64,000 bases of DNA from Cytophagales bacterium. Its GTDB lineage: Bacteria; Bacteroidota; Bacteroidia; Cytophagales; Spirosomataceae. Both the position numbers and the translations under genes were made by a program. The first letter of the stretch is position 1; the number at the start of each line of letters is the position of its first letter. A model generated the notes under the pieces. The model did not search any database. It saw only the letters and a program-made list of their open reading frames with translations, and was not told the origin of the DNA. The stretch is taken from contig RDXN01000058.1 in the NCBI GenBank assembly GCA_004292855.1, positions 24,849 through 88,848 on the forward strand. The letters run 5' to 3'. Positions 42,530 to 51,014 of the stretch are shown in pieces.

Positions 42530-43289
42530 GCGCGACGAATACGCCAAAATGTTCCGGGTGGAACAGCAACTTTGGTGGTATCGAATTTTACACGGGCGGG
42601 TGCTAACGGCTATCCGTAACCAGTTTGGCTCCCGCACCGACGTTCGGATTCTGGATGCCGGTTGCGGAACGGGTGGCCTGCTCCATTACCTCCGAGAGCA
42701 TGGCTACTTGAACACGCAGGGCCTCGATGGATCAGCCGACGCGGTCGCGTTTTGCCACGAACGGGGCCTACAAGTATCTCAATTGAACCTCCTGAACCTG
42801 AACACCTGGCAACCCGACGCCACAACGGGTGCATTCGACGTGGTTGTTTGCAACGACGTGTTCTGCTATTTTGACGATGCTCAACTGACCCAACTCGTTG
42901 GCGAATTGGCCCGACGTGTGCGGCCCGGTGGTTTGCTCATTACGAACAACAATGCCTTCGACGTGTTCCGGGGATCGCACGATTTGGCCGTGGGCAGCAC
43001 GCGCCGGTTCGTACGGGCCGATTTGGAGCGACTTGCTGCAAAAACTGGTCTCCATCCGGTGTATTTAACCTACTGGAGCCTGCTGTTGTCGCCCCTGATT
43101 CTGGCCGTACGGCAATGGCAAAACCTACAGCTCCGACTGGGCTGGCAAACCACCGACCAACCCCATTCTGACGTGTATTTGCCCCCTGCCTGGCTAAATA
43201 ACCTGTTTTATGGCCTGGTCCGCGCCGAAGGCCAACTCCTCCCCCGAACCCCTTTCGGCAGTTCGCTGTTTGTGGTAGTAAAAAAATAG
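42519..43289 (+). CDS. SAM-dependent class I methyltransferase
   Basis: The 256-residue protein has motif I ILDAGCGTGGLLHYL, DGSADAVAFCHERG, the post-I segment FDVVVCNDVFCYFDD and LARRVRPGGLLITNN, all typical of class I methyltransferases (family 11/12-like). After the domain (about residue 170) it carries an extra basic C-terminal region with RFVRADLERLAAKTGL. It overlaps the glycosyltransferase gene by 11 bases, so it probably methylates the sugar or the glycan acceptor. The acceptor group is unknown. Confidence 0.85.
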   Translation: MFDKRDEYAKMFRVEQQLWWYRILHGRVLTAIRNQFGSRTDVRILDAGCGTGGLLHYLREHGYLNTQGLDGSADAVAFCHERGLQVSQLNLLNLNTWQPDATTGAFDVVVCNDVFCYFDDAQLTQLVGELARRVRPGGLLITNNNAFDVFRGSHDLAVGSTRRFVRADLERLAAKTGLHPVYLTYWSLLLSPLILAVRQWQNLQLRLGWQTTDQPHSDVYLPPAWLNNLFYGLVRAEGQLLPRTPFGSSLFVVVKK

Positions 43290-43296
43290 AGTTCGT

Positions 43297-43917
43297 ATGT
43301 TTACTGGAATCGTTGAAACAACCGGGCGGGTAACCGCCATCGAAGCCGAAGGCACTAACCTGACCTTCACCGTGGAATCATCGTTGGCTCCCGAGTTAAA
43401 AGTCGATCAGAGCGTTAGTCACAATGGCGTTTGCCTAACGGTGACGAGCGTACGAGCCAATCAGTACACCGTTACAGCGGTTGATGAGACGCTCAGGAAA
43501 ACCAATTTGGGTGGGGTTCAGATAGGGCACCGGGTCAACCTGGAACGCTGTATGCCCGCCAACGGGCGGTTCGATGGGCACATTGTTCAGGGACACGTAG
43601 ACCAAACGGGCCGTTGTACGAACGTGCAGGATCTGGATGGAAGCTGGCTTTACGACTTTGCATACGACACCCCCGGCGGAGCTTCCGATGCCAATGTGAC
43701 CGTAGAAAAAGGGTCGATTTGTATCAACGGCGTCAGTTTGACCGTTTTCAACTCGACCGACAACACATTCCGCGTGACGATCATCCCGTACACTTACGAA
43801 CACACCACATTTAGCGACCTGCGGGTGGGCGATGTGGTCAATCTGGAGTTTGACATTGTGGGGAAATACATCAAAAAAATGCTGGCTGGGTATAGTGTGC
43901 CGGTCGGTTTAGTCTAA
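43297..43917 (+). CDS. ribE: Riboflavin synthase, alpha chain
   Basis: The 206-residue enzyme dismutates two molecules of 6,7-dimethyl-8-ribityllumazine to riboflavin. It consists of two homologous lumazine-binding domains, the first starting MFTGIVETTGRVTAIEAEG with GVCLTVTSV, and the second with GSICINGVSLTVFNS and a closing LEFDIVGKYIKKM. Each active site forms between domains of neighbouring subunits in the trimer. It comes eight bases after the methyltransferase gene and may be co-transcribed with the sugar genes. No FMN riboswitch or other rib genes are seen nearby. Confidence 0.96.
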   Translation: MFTGIVETTGRVTAIEAEGTNLTFTVESSLAPELKVDQSVSHNGVCLTVTSVRANQYTVTAVDETLRKTNLGGVQIGHRVNLERCMPANGRFDGHIVQGHVDQTGRCTNVQDLDGSWLYDFAYDTPGGASDANVTVEKGSICINGVSLTVFNSTDNTFRVTIIPYTYEHTTFSDLRVGDVVNLEFDIVGKYIKKMLAGYSVPVGLV

Positions 43918-43948
43918 ATTTGTTTTTTTACCGCTCCGGCGGCCCAGC

Positions 43949-44041
43949 TTTTTGTCATCCCGAAGAATGAGGGATCTACTTTACTAATTTTCAAGCTGAG
44001 AGAAAGGAAGTTAGATCCCTCATTCTTCGAGATGACAAAAA
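43949..44041. repeat. Palindromic element, 30-bp arms with 33-nt loop (family A, copy 2)
   Basis: Arms 43949-43978 and 44012-44041 are complementary with one mismatch. They share the ends TTTTTGTCAT and GGGATCTA with copy 1 (28808-28934), and the loop of exactly 33 bases again contains TCAA and TGAGAG. The element lies between ribE and the PASTA-domain gene. A further stretch with CTCCGTG words follows before the next gene. Confidence 0.9.
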
Positions 44042-44121
44042 ACTGACTCGAAGCCAGAAAACGCCGTGTACTCTGTGCCAATACTCCGTGACCTCTGTGG
44101 TTAATAAAACCCGAACTTAAA

Positions 44122-44904
44122 ATGACTAAAATCAGCACCCGAACCCGAGCTGATCTGCTGATTCATGGTGGCCTAATCACTGCCCTTGCCATCACCCTGT
44201 TTTTAGGGTTCTTTTTCCTGTATCTGCCGGTTTCGACCAATCACGGACAGGCCATTACCGTGCCCGACCTGTCGCGGATGAGCCTCGACGAACTCGAAAC
44301 CTACCTCGACGACCGCGACCTGCGCTACGAGGTGAGCGACTGCACGTTTGTGGCCCGAGCCGAGCCGCTTACCGTTCAGGCCCAATACCCCAAGCCCGGC
44401 GCGAAGGTGAAAGAGGGCCGCAAAATTTACATTACCCTCTCGAAGCGCACGGCCCCGTCGATTCCGATGCCCAAACTAACCGACCTGACCTTTCGGAGTG
44501 CCGAGCTAAACCTGCGCTCCATTGGGTTAGAAATAGGCCAAAAAACGTACGTGCCCGATATTGCGAAGAACTCTGTATTGAAGCAGTTTTTCAATGGTCG
44601 CGAAATTGTGCCGGGAGCACCCGTGCCGAAGGGATCAAAAATTGACCTGCACATTGGCGATGGCCTGGGCAATACGATATTTACCGTGCCCAACGTTGTT
44701 GATATGCCCCTGGACGAAGCCAAAACGCTCATTCGCGGGTCGGATCTGCAAATCGGCACGATTATTTCGGTCGATGATCCCGAAAAAGCAGTGGGTACCA
44801 TTGTCCGGCAACGGCCCGATGCGAGCCGGGGCGAACGAATCCGGGTTGGCGAAACGGTCGATTTGTGGGTTGTGGGGCCGGTAGAACAAGACGATAATTT
44901 GTAA
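44122..44904 (+). CDS. PASTA-domain membrane protein
   Basis: The 260-residue protein has an N-terminal membrane helix (GGLITALAITLFLGFFFLYL) and three PASTA-like repeats outside: one with VPDLSRMSLDELETYLDDRD, one with MPKLTDLTFRSAELNLRSIG, and one with VPNVVDMPLDEAKTLIRGSD. PASTA modules bind peptidoglycan or beta-lactam-like ligands. Unlike the PASTA kinases, this protein has no kinase domain, so it is a stand-alone wall-binding protein. Its stop codon shares a base with the start of the T9SS cargo gene (TAATG), suggesting coupled translation. Confidence 0.85.
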   Translation: MTKISTRTRADLLIHGGLITALAITLFLGFFFLYLPVSTNHGQAITVPDLSRMSLDELETYLDDRDLRYEVSDCTFVARAEPLTVQAQYPKPGAKVKEGRKIYITLSKRTAPSIPMPKLTDLTFRSAELNLRSIGLEIGQKTYVPDIAKNSVLKQFFNGREIVPGAPVPKGSKIDLHIGDGLGNTIFTVPNVVDMPLDEAKTLIRGSDLQIGTIISVDDPEKAVGTIVRQRPDASRGERIRVGETVDLWVVGPVEQDDNL

Positions 44905-46766
44905 TGACACGAATCATTACCCTACTAGCGGTGGGGGTTATGCTGCTCACAACGCACGCGTTTGCGCAGTCGGGCACGGCCCTGCCGATTCCGTTTTTTG
45001 ACGATTTCTCGACCATTCGCGTGGGCGGTGCGCCCGACTCCCGGTTATGGGTACCGGGCAGCGGGGTGTACATCAACAACACCATGCCCATCAACCATCC
45101 GTCGGTCAACGTGGCTACGTTCGATGGCCTACGCGCCAACGGCCAACCTTACGTGCTCGACAACATCATGACGGAGGGATACACCGATACACTCACCTCG
45201 CAGCCGATCAATTTGGGGGGACTTACGGCGGGTAGCAACGTGTACCTGAGCTTCTTCTGGCAAATTCAGGGCTTGGGCGAACTCTCCGACGCCGGGGCCA
45301 CTGCAACCGACCCGTCTAACGCCACCGCGACGGTTGTAGTGCTGCAAGCCGACTCACTAAAACTAGAGTTTTTGAATGGCTCCGGGCAGTGGGAAATGGT
45401 CTGGTTTCAGATAGGCGGGAAGCCAAATCTGAACTTCCCACAGGTGGTATTGCCCGTTACGGCAACTCGATTTTTACACCCCGCCTTTCAGTTTCGGTTT
45501 CGGTCGTACGGTCGACAGTCAGGCCCCTACGACAACTGGAATGTCGACTATGTCTACCTGAACAGGGGCCGTTCGCCTACCGACATTTATATTCAGGACG
45601 TGACGACCCGGCAGGCTGTTGGCCCGTCGTTTTTGCGCCGATACACGGCCATGCCCCTCTCGCAGTATCTGGTGAATCCGGTCCGTGAAACTGCCGATTC
45701 GATCAGCACAGACATTATTTACCGGGCGGCTTCGGCACAGTTCAACTCCATCAACTACGAGTTTACCAACACCGATCAACTCACGGGCAAGGTGTATCAG
45801 ACGTTCAGACCCGCTGGGGGTCGATTGATTTTTGGTCTCACTTCGCAAAATAAGAGCGCGAGACTTACCCCGCTGAGCGTTCCCGCCGGTACAAAACGAG
45901 TGGTATTGAACCACAAGTTTACGGTTAACACAACCGACGATGCTAACCCGTCGATCCCGACCGTTCGCCTGAGCCGAAACGATACGATTTCTGGAATAAC
46001 TACGCTTGACAATTATTACGCCTACGACGACGGGACTGCCGAATACGCCATCCAGATTGGTCGACTGGAGCGGGTGGCTGTGCGGTTTGTACTAAACAAA
46101 GAAGACGTCATGACGGGCGTTCTGGCGTCGTTGGTGCCGTTTGGTCTCGATCAGACAGGTCAGCGGCTTATCATTTCGGTGTATGCCAACAACAACGGCA
46201 AACCGGGCAAAGAGCTATTGACGCAGGGCTTTCCGCTCCAGAATGCTTCGAGTCGAAACGCCTTTGTGGCCTATAATTTCACGAGAGGGTTGGCCGTAAA
46301 AGACACCATTTTTGTGGGTTGGCAGCAATTGAGCAGTGAGAGTAATTCGCTCGTACGCATCGGGTTAGATAAAAACAGCCCCTTTGGTGGCCAAATTTTT
46401 TATAAGGCCGGACCCAGCGCACAGTGGGAAGCTAATCTCTCGACGCCCGCGCTCCAGTTGCGGGGGGCCGTTATGCTGCGGCCTGTTGTGGGGGGCGAGT
46501 TGACACAAACTGTCCTGGCCAACAAGGAGGAGAAACGTTCGTCTCTAAGCGTGTACCCGAACCCTACCAACGGCCAAGTTCGCTGGGATAATACCAACCT
46601 GAACCACATTGAGGTGATGGACCTGAGCGGGCGGCTTCTGCGCGACCTGAAGCCTACCCGTTCCCAACAAACCGCCGACCTGAGCGATTTGACGGGGGGG
46701 CTGTATTTGTTCCGCCTATCGGACGGGCAACAAACGGCCGTGCAACGGGTATTGATCGTAAAATAA
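44904..46766 (+). CDS. Secreted protein with T9SS type A sorting domain
   Basis: The 620-residue protein has a signal peptide (MTRIITLLAVGVMLLTTHAFAQ in part), a beta-rich N-terminal region that looks like a jelly-roll domain (SGTALPIPFFDDFSTIRVGG onward), a middle region without recognisable motif, and a C-terminal type IX sorting domain (LSVYPNPTNGQVRWDN, then GGLYLFRLSDG). It is exported by T9SS. I find no catalytic residues, so it may be a structural or binding protein. It overlaps the PASTA gene by one base and is 12 bases from the rhodanese gene. Confidence 0.75.
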   Translation: MTRIITLLAVGVMLLTTHAFAQSGTALPIPFFDDFSTIRVGGAPDSRLWVPGSGVYINNTMPINHPSVNVATFDGLRANGQPYVLDNIMTEGYTDTLTSQPINLGGLTAGSNVYLSFFWQIQGLGELSDAGATATDPSNATATVVVLQADSLKLEFLNGSGQWEMVWFQIGGKPNLNFPQVVLPVTATRFLHPAFQFRFRSYGRQSGPYDNWNVDYVYLNRGRSPTDIYIQDVTTRQAVGPSFLRRYTAMPLSQYLVNPVRETADSISTDIIYRAASAQFNSINYEFTNTDQLTGKVYQTFRPAGGRLIFGLTSQNKSARLTPLSVPAGTKRVVLNHKFTVNTTDDANPSIPTVRLSRNDTISGITTLDNYYAYDDGTAEYAIQIGRLERVAVRFVLNKEDVMTGVLASLVPFGLDQTGQRLIISVYANNNGKPGKELLTQGFPLQNASSRNAFVAYNFTRGLAVKDTIFVGWQQLSSESNSLVRIGLDKNSPFGGQIFYKAGPSAQWEANLSTPALQLRGAVMLRPVVGGELTQTVLANKEEKRSSLSVYPNPTNGQVRWDNTNLNHIEVMDLSGRLLRDLKPTRSQQTADLSDLTGGLYLFRLSDGQQTAVQRVLIVK

Positions 46767-46778
46767 TCATCTACAATC

Positions 46779-47069
46779 ATGGATATAACCGTACAGGAAC
46801 TGAAAGAACGCCAGGAGAAAGGCGAGCAACTAAACCTAATCGACGTTCGCGAGCCGAACGAATACGCCGACGATAATATTGGGGCCACCCTGATTCCCCT
46901 TGGCGAACTCCCCTACCGGCTCGATGAACTCGAAGGCATGGAGGAGCAGGAGGTAATCGTGCATTGCCGCTCAGGCGCACGGTCTGCGCGGGCGCAGCAG
47001 TATCTGGAAGAGAACGGTTTTTCTAATGTCCGCAACCTGATTGGTGGCATGTTGGAATACCGGAAATAG
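46779..47069 (+). CDS. Single-domain rhodanese-like sulfurtransferase
   Basis: The 96-residue protein is a single rhodanese domain with the catalytic cysteine in VHCRSGARSARA (C63) and the upstream LIDVREPNEYADDNI motif. Such proteins carry persulfide sulfur on the active-site cysteine in thiosulfate metabolism or sulfur relay. The cysteine loop CRSGARS is intact. It is 12 bases downstream of the T9SS cargo gene, which gives no hint of a specific acceptor. Confidence 0.9.
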   Translation: MDITVQELKERQEKGEQLNLIDVREPNEYADDNIGATLIPLGELPYRLDELEGMEEQEVIVHCRSGARSARAQQYLEENGFSNVRNLIGGMLEYRK

Positions 47070-47082
47070 TTTCATTTTTGAT

Positions 47083-47186
47083 GGGAACGCGGATAACGCG
47101 GGTGCTTCGCAGCGCAGATTGTCACTGATCTTTTAGGAAATCCGTGTGAATCCGCGCTGCGAAGCACTCGCGTCATCCGCGTTCCC
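47083..47186. repeat. Inverted repeat with 38-bp arms
   Basis: Arms at 47083-47120 and 47149-47186 share GGGAACGCGGAT, GTGCTTCGCAGCGC and other words, with about three mismatches. The 28-base loop has the words CACTGAT and AATCCGTG, which recur near 6845-6895. The element lies between the rhodanese and beta-lactamase-family genes, so it is another dispersed palindrome. Confidence 0.75.
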
Positions 47187-47211
47187 GTTTGTTCAATTAA
47201 AAAATCAGACC

Positions 47212-48471
47212 ATGAAATACATATTCCTACTACTCCTAACCGCCAATCTTTCCTTCGCGCAACCCGCAGCACAGAGTTTCACAACAGCTAAATCGCCCGC
47301 CGAAGTGGGCTTTTCGGTGGAGCGACTCAAACGGCTCGACAACCTGATGCAGGACTTTATCGACTCCGGCAAGGCTCCTAATCTGGTGACGTTCGTGGCC
47401 CGAAATGGCAAGATTGTGCATCACAAAGCGTATGGATTTAGCAATGTAGACAACAAAACACCTGTGCGCACCGACGCCATTTTCCGCATAGCCTCGCAGT
47501 CGAAGGCCATCACGACAGCCACGTTGATGACGCTGTTTGAGGAGGGTAAGTTTATGATCGACGAACCTATCAGCAAGTACATTCCGGCGTTCAAGAACCC
47601 ACGTGTGCTGGTGAGTCACGACAAGGCCGCCGGGACCTACGAAACCCGCCCGGCCAAAGGCGAAATCACGATCCGGCAGTTGTTGGCCCACAACGCGGGC
47701 ATTCCTTACGAGCACCCACTCGACCAAATGGCCGAGTTTAAGGTGCCGTTTTTCAACTCGACGGAGCCGGACAAACTCGAAGACGTGGTGAACAAACTGG
47801 CCAAACGCCCCCTGACCAAAGACCCCGGCGATGGGTTTGTGTATGGCCTCAACACCGACGTGATCGGGCGGTTGATCGAGGTACTTTCCGGCAAGCCATT
47901 CGACGTGGCGATGCGCGAGCGGGTGCTGGAGCCGATAGGCATGAACGACACCCATTTCTACCTGCCCGACACCAAAGCCGCCCGGTTAGTCGAACTATAC
48001 AGCAAGGGCAGTTCCGATAAACCATTGGCTGTTCACGCCAACCCGGCCTATCGAAACTATGCCGTTTCGGGCGCAAAAACGTACTTTTCGGGGGGAGCCG
48101 GTTTGGTAAGTACCACCGAGGATTACGCCAGGTTTTGCCAGATGCTGCTGAACGGCGGCATGTTTAACGGAAAGCGGATTTTGGGCCGCAAGACTATCGA
48201 GATGATGCTACGGAATCAGATCGGCGATGCCGAAGTCTGGGATCGGCAGGACAAGTTTGGCCTGGGGCTGCAACTGATTGGCGAACGCTCGCATTACGGC
48301 GATCAGGCCACACCGGGGTCATACACCTGGGGCGGTATGTACTGTTCCGAATACACCATCGACCCCAAGGAAAACCTGATTATGCTCGTGTTCACCAACA
48401 TCCACCCCTACGCCCACTACGGCGAGGTAGTCCGCAAGTTCCGCTCGACGGTGTATCAGGCATTGGAATGA
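47212..48471 (+). CDS. Beta-lactamase-fold serine hydrolase (class C-like)
   Basis: The 419-residue protein has a signal peptide (MKYIFLLLLTANLSFAQ) and the serine beta-lactamase/transpeptidase fold: nucleophile motif SQSK in FRIASQSKAITTATL, the YGLN motif at the second catalytic position and a late GGMYCSEYTIDP segment replacing KTG. The sequence most resembles bacterial esterase/D-aminopeptidase-like members of the class C family. Exported enzymes of this group act on peptidoglycan peptides or esters. No resistance role is implied. Confidence 0.85.
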   Translation: MKYIFLLLLTANLSFAQPAAQSFTTAKSPAEVGFSVERLKRLDNLMQDFIDSGKAPNLVTFVARNGKIVHHKAYGFSNVDNKTPVRTDAIFRIASQSKAITTATLMTLFEEGKFMIDEPISKYIPAFKNPRVLVSHDKAAGTYETRPAKGEITIRQLLAHNAGIPYEHPLDQMAEFKVPFFNSTEPDKLEDVVNKLAKRPLTKDPGDGFVYGLNTDVIGRLIEVLSGKPFDVAMRERVLEPIGMNDTHFYLPDTKAARLVELYSKGSSDKPLAVHANPAYRNYAVSGAKTYFSGGAGLVSTTEDYARFCQMLLNGGMFNGKRILGRKTIEMMLRNQIGDAEVWDRQDKFGLGLQLIGERSHYGDQATPGSYTWGGMYCSEYTIDPKENLIMLVFTNIHPYAHYGEVVRKFRSTVYQALE

Positions 48472-48472
48472 G

Positions 48473-49864
48473 TTATTGCACTATTATGGATTGCTCAAAC
48501 GGCTCACTCTCATACGATTGACCTCTGTCTTCGGATAGTAATGTTACCCGGTAGGTTCCAACAGGAATCGTTTGGGGAAGTGTGATTTGCGGGAAGCTCT
48601 CGATAGGTTGAACAATTGAAACTTGGTAAAATTCGTCGGGCTTGGCTGTATTCGTAAATTTCAACGTGGATCTGGAGTTAAAATAACTGATAACGACCGA
48701 CTGCCTAACTCCCCGTCGCAGGCTAACGGGCTGCGTGGCCAGGCAGTTGATTGAATACAATAAACTGTAAATCACAGGGTGTCGATCTGATTGCCGAACG
48801 CTCAACCGTTGGCATGCAGGGAGGGCAATTCCGTTTTTGAAAAGCTGAAGTTTGTAATAACCCACGGAGAGATCAAGCGGTATAGATAGTGAGAGTGTGG
48901 TTGAGTTGGGGGCTGCCGCAATGGGTCGGACTGGCCAGGTTTTTCCGTTTTGGTCGGTAATAATGCCCGTAATTTCATCTGTGTAGAGATTATATCCCTG
49001 AATTAAGAGATCCGATTGACCTTGAACGATGGTATACCCAAAAAATGGATTGTCATTTAAACGAGGTTCACCCCGGACCAATTGGAGTGGTTGAGAAAGA
49101 GTCAGTAGTCGCCCGCCCTGTTGTTCGAGTATAAGCTTATACGTTCCTGGCCCAAGGGTTGAGTTGCTTCTCAGATTAATCGTAAACAACAAAGCACTAG
49201 GCTGCTTATAATCGCAGGGGAACCAGACACATGAATTAGAGTTGTTATCGACCCCATGTACTAGGACCAGTGTTCCTCCTTCGGGGCGTTGAACGTAGGC
49301 TTTGACAATGGGCAAGTTTCCGTACGGGTTCTGCACAGGGAGCGAAACAGGCAAAAATTCACCTAACCGTATGACTAAAGGGGTTTGACTAGGCTTCAAT
49401 TCTAGCGGAGCACTTGCTTCTGCAACAATTCCGTATTGTATAGGCGTCTCAAAAGGCGTGCTGCCAATTGGACCGATGGTTACCAACTCTCCCTGATTAC
49501 AATAACAAAACGACTCCATCCGAAACGGATTCCGTTGCCCTAATCCGCTTAGTAGAGTTGTATTCTCGGTAAGAGTGACCACGGGTTTGAGTTCACCACC
49601 CGCGAAATCAGTCGGTACTTTTATACGAATTGTTCGTTTTTGCTGATCGATTTTGATGTTCTCGAAGGGGATTCCTGGCAGGGTTACTGATAAGATTCGG
49701 TAGTTCCGGTTTGGGTCTGTAGCAAACGGCTCATTAATGCTTTGCGTTATAGGGTCAGGCCCATTAATGTTTATCCGACACGCTACTAAGCTCATCATCA
49801 TCATCCCGAACGTAAGCAGAAGAGCTAGTAATGAAAATCTTGGAAGCCAAAGAAAATGATCCAT
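48473..49864 (-). CDS. Large exported beta-rich protein, unknown function
   Basis: The 463-residue protein has an N-terminal hydrophobic segment that ends in a lipobox-like ALLLTFGMMMMSLVAC. The mature part is beta-rich and tandem, with repeating short stretches such as GTYKLILEQQG, GYYKLQLFKNG and GTYRVTLLSEDRG, suggesting several immunoglobulin-like domains of about 90-100 residues. I do not recognise a family. Its 3' end lies one base from the stop of the convergent beta-lactamase-family gene. The codon use is more AT-rich than that of the neighbours. Confidence 0.65.
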   Translation of the reverse strand: MDHFLWLPRFSLLALLLTFGMMMMSLVACRININGPDPITQSINEPFATDPNRNYRILSVTLPGIPFENIKIDQQKRTIRIKVPTDFAGGELKPVVTLTENTTLLSGLGQRNPFRMESFCYCNQGELVTIGPIGSTPFETPIQYGIVAEASAPLELKPSQTPLVIRLGEFLPVSLPVQNPYGNLPIVKAYVQRPEGGTLVLVHGVDNNSNSCVWFPCDYKQPSALLFTINLRSNSTLGPGTYKLILEQQGGRLLTLSQPLQLVRGEPRLNDNPFFGYTIVQGQSDLLIQGYNLYTDEITGIITDQNGKTWPVRPIAAAPNSTTLSLSIPLDLSVGYYKLQLFKNGIALPACQRLSVRQSDRHPVIYSLLYSINCLATQPVSLRRGVRQSVVISYFNSRSTLKFTNTAKPDEFYQVSIVQPIESFPQITLPQTIPVGTYRVTLLSEDRGQSYESEPFEQSIIVQ

Positions 49865-49956
49865 AGTCTAAACAGATTTATGCAAGCTTTACCAAATGAC
49901 TCGTTTCCACTACAAATGGTTGGAATTGACCAAAAAACTTTTTTTAATTACAACCA

Positions 49957-50994
49957 ATGGTCAAAAAAATAGCTCTTGTCTTTGTGATTGTGTTGATCGC
50001 GCTCGGTATCTGGCAACGTGAGTTGTTCAGTTACGGGTGGATGCAGGCCAAAGGGCAAGCCCGGATTCTGTTCAATACCGAACCCGTCGAGGTCGTTCTG
50101 AGCAACCCGGCTGTGCCCGATTCAGTGAAACGTAAAATAGAACTTATCCGGGAAATCAAGCGTTTTGCCATAGACTCTGTCGGGCTAAATTCGTCGGGGA
50201 GTTACGAGCGGTATTACGACCAAGAGGGCAAGCCTATTTTGTGGGTTATAACAGCAGCCCCTCCGTACGAATTGAAGGCAAAAGAGTGGAATTTTCCAGT
50301 TCTGGGCCAATTTTCGTATAAAGGTTTTTTTGAGAAAGACCGGGCCGACACGGCAGTGGCCGAGTTAAAACGGTCGGGTCTGGACACCCGGATTGGGGAA
50401 GTTTCGGCCTGGTCGACGTTAGGATTTTTAAACGATCCGATCTTGTCTAGCATGACCGAGCGCGACCCCGGTAGCCTGGCCGAACTGATTATTCACGAGC
50501 TAACGCACGGTACGTTGTTTATAAAGAACAGCCTGGAGTACAACGAGAACCTGGCCGATTTTGTGGGCGAATACGGTGCGTTGCGTTTCCTGGCTCATCG
50601 CTACGGCCCAAACAGCACAGAGTACCGCGATTATCTGGCTTCAAAGTTGTTTTACGAACGCTACGATGAGCATGTACTGCGGGGCGCGAGAAAACTGGAT
50701 AGTTTGTACCGGTCGTTTAAACCTAGTGCGTCAGTAGAGATCAAAGAACGAGCGAAGTGGTTAGTGATTGAACAAATTGTGGCCTCTGCCGACACGCTGG
50801 ACGATGAACGAAGTCAACCACTTAAGCGAAAAAGACGCTGGAACAAATTAAACCTGCCCAACAATGCGTATTTTGTGGGGTATCTGACGTACCGGAAGCA
50901 GCAGAATAATTTTCGGCAGGAGTTTGAAAAACAGTTTGGGGGTAATTTTAGTCGTTATTTGTCGTACTTAAAGAAAACGTATCCGTCACTTTAA
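49957..50994 (+). CDS. Putative aminopeptidase (PF10023-type zinc peptidase)
   Basis: The 345-residue protein has an N-terminal membrane or signal segment (IALVFVIVLIALGIW) and the zinc-peptidase motif LIIHELTHGTLFI (HExxH) followed by the conserved NENLADFVGEYGALRFL, in which the glutamates are likely ligands. This matches the putative aminopeptidase family of COG4324. A processive role on peptides in the periplasm is probable. It is 20 bases upstream of the DUF3108 gene and probably in an operon with it. Confidence 0.82.
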   Translation: MVKKIALVFVIVLIALGIWQRELFSYGWMQAKGQARILFNTEPVEVVLSNPAVPDSVKRKIELIREIKRFAIDSVGLNSSGSYERYYDQEGKPILWVITAAPPYELKAKEWNFPVLGQFSYKGFFEKDRADTAVAELKRSGLDTRIGEVSAWSTLGFLNDPILSSMTERDPGSLAELIIHELTHGTLFIKNSLEYNENLADFVGEYGALRFLAHRYGPNSTEYRDYLASKLFYERYDEHVLRGARKLDSLYRSFKPSASVEIKERAKWLVIEQIVASADTLDDERSQPLKRKRRWNKLNLPNNAYFVGYLTYRKQQNNFRQEFEKQFGGNFSRYLSYLKKTYPSL

Positions 50995-51014
50995 CGGAAC
51001 ACATCCATTACAGT

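Noticed and set aside
43280..43300. FMN riboswitch upstream of ribE
   Set aside because: Only eight bases separate ribE from the preceding methyltransferase gene, leaving no space for an RFN element.
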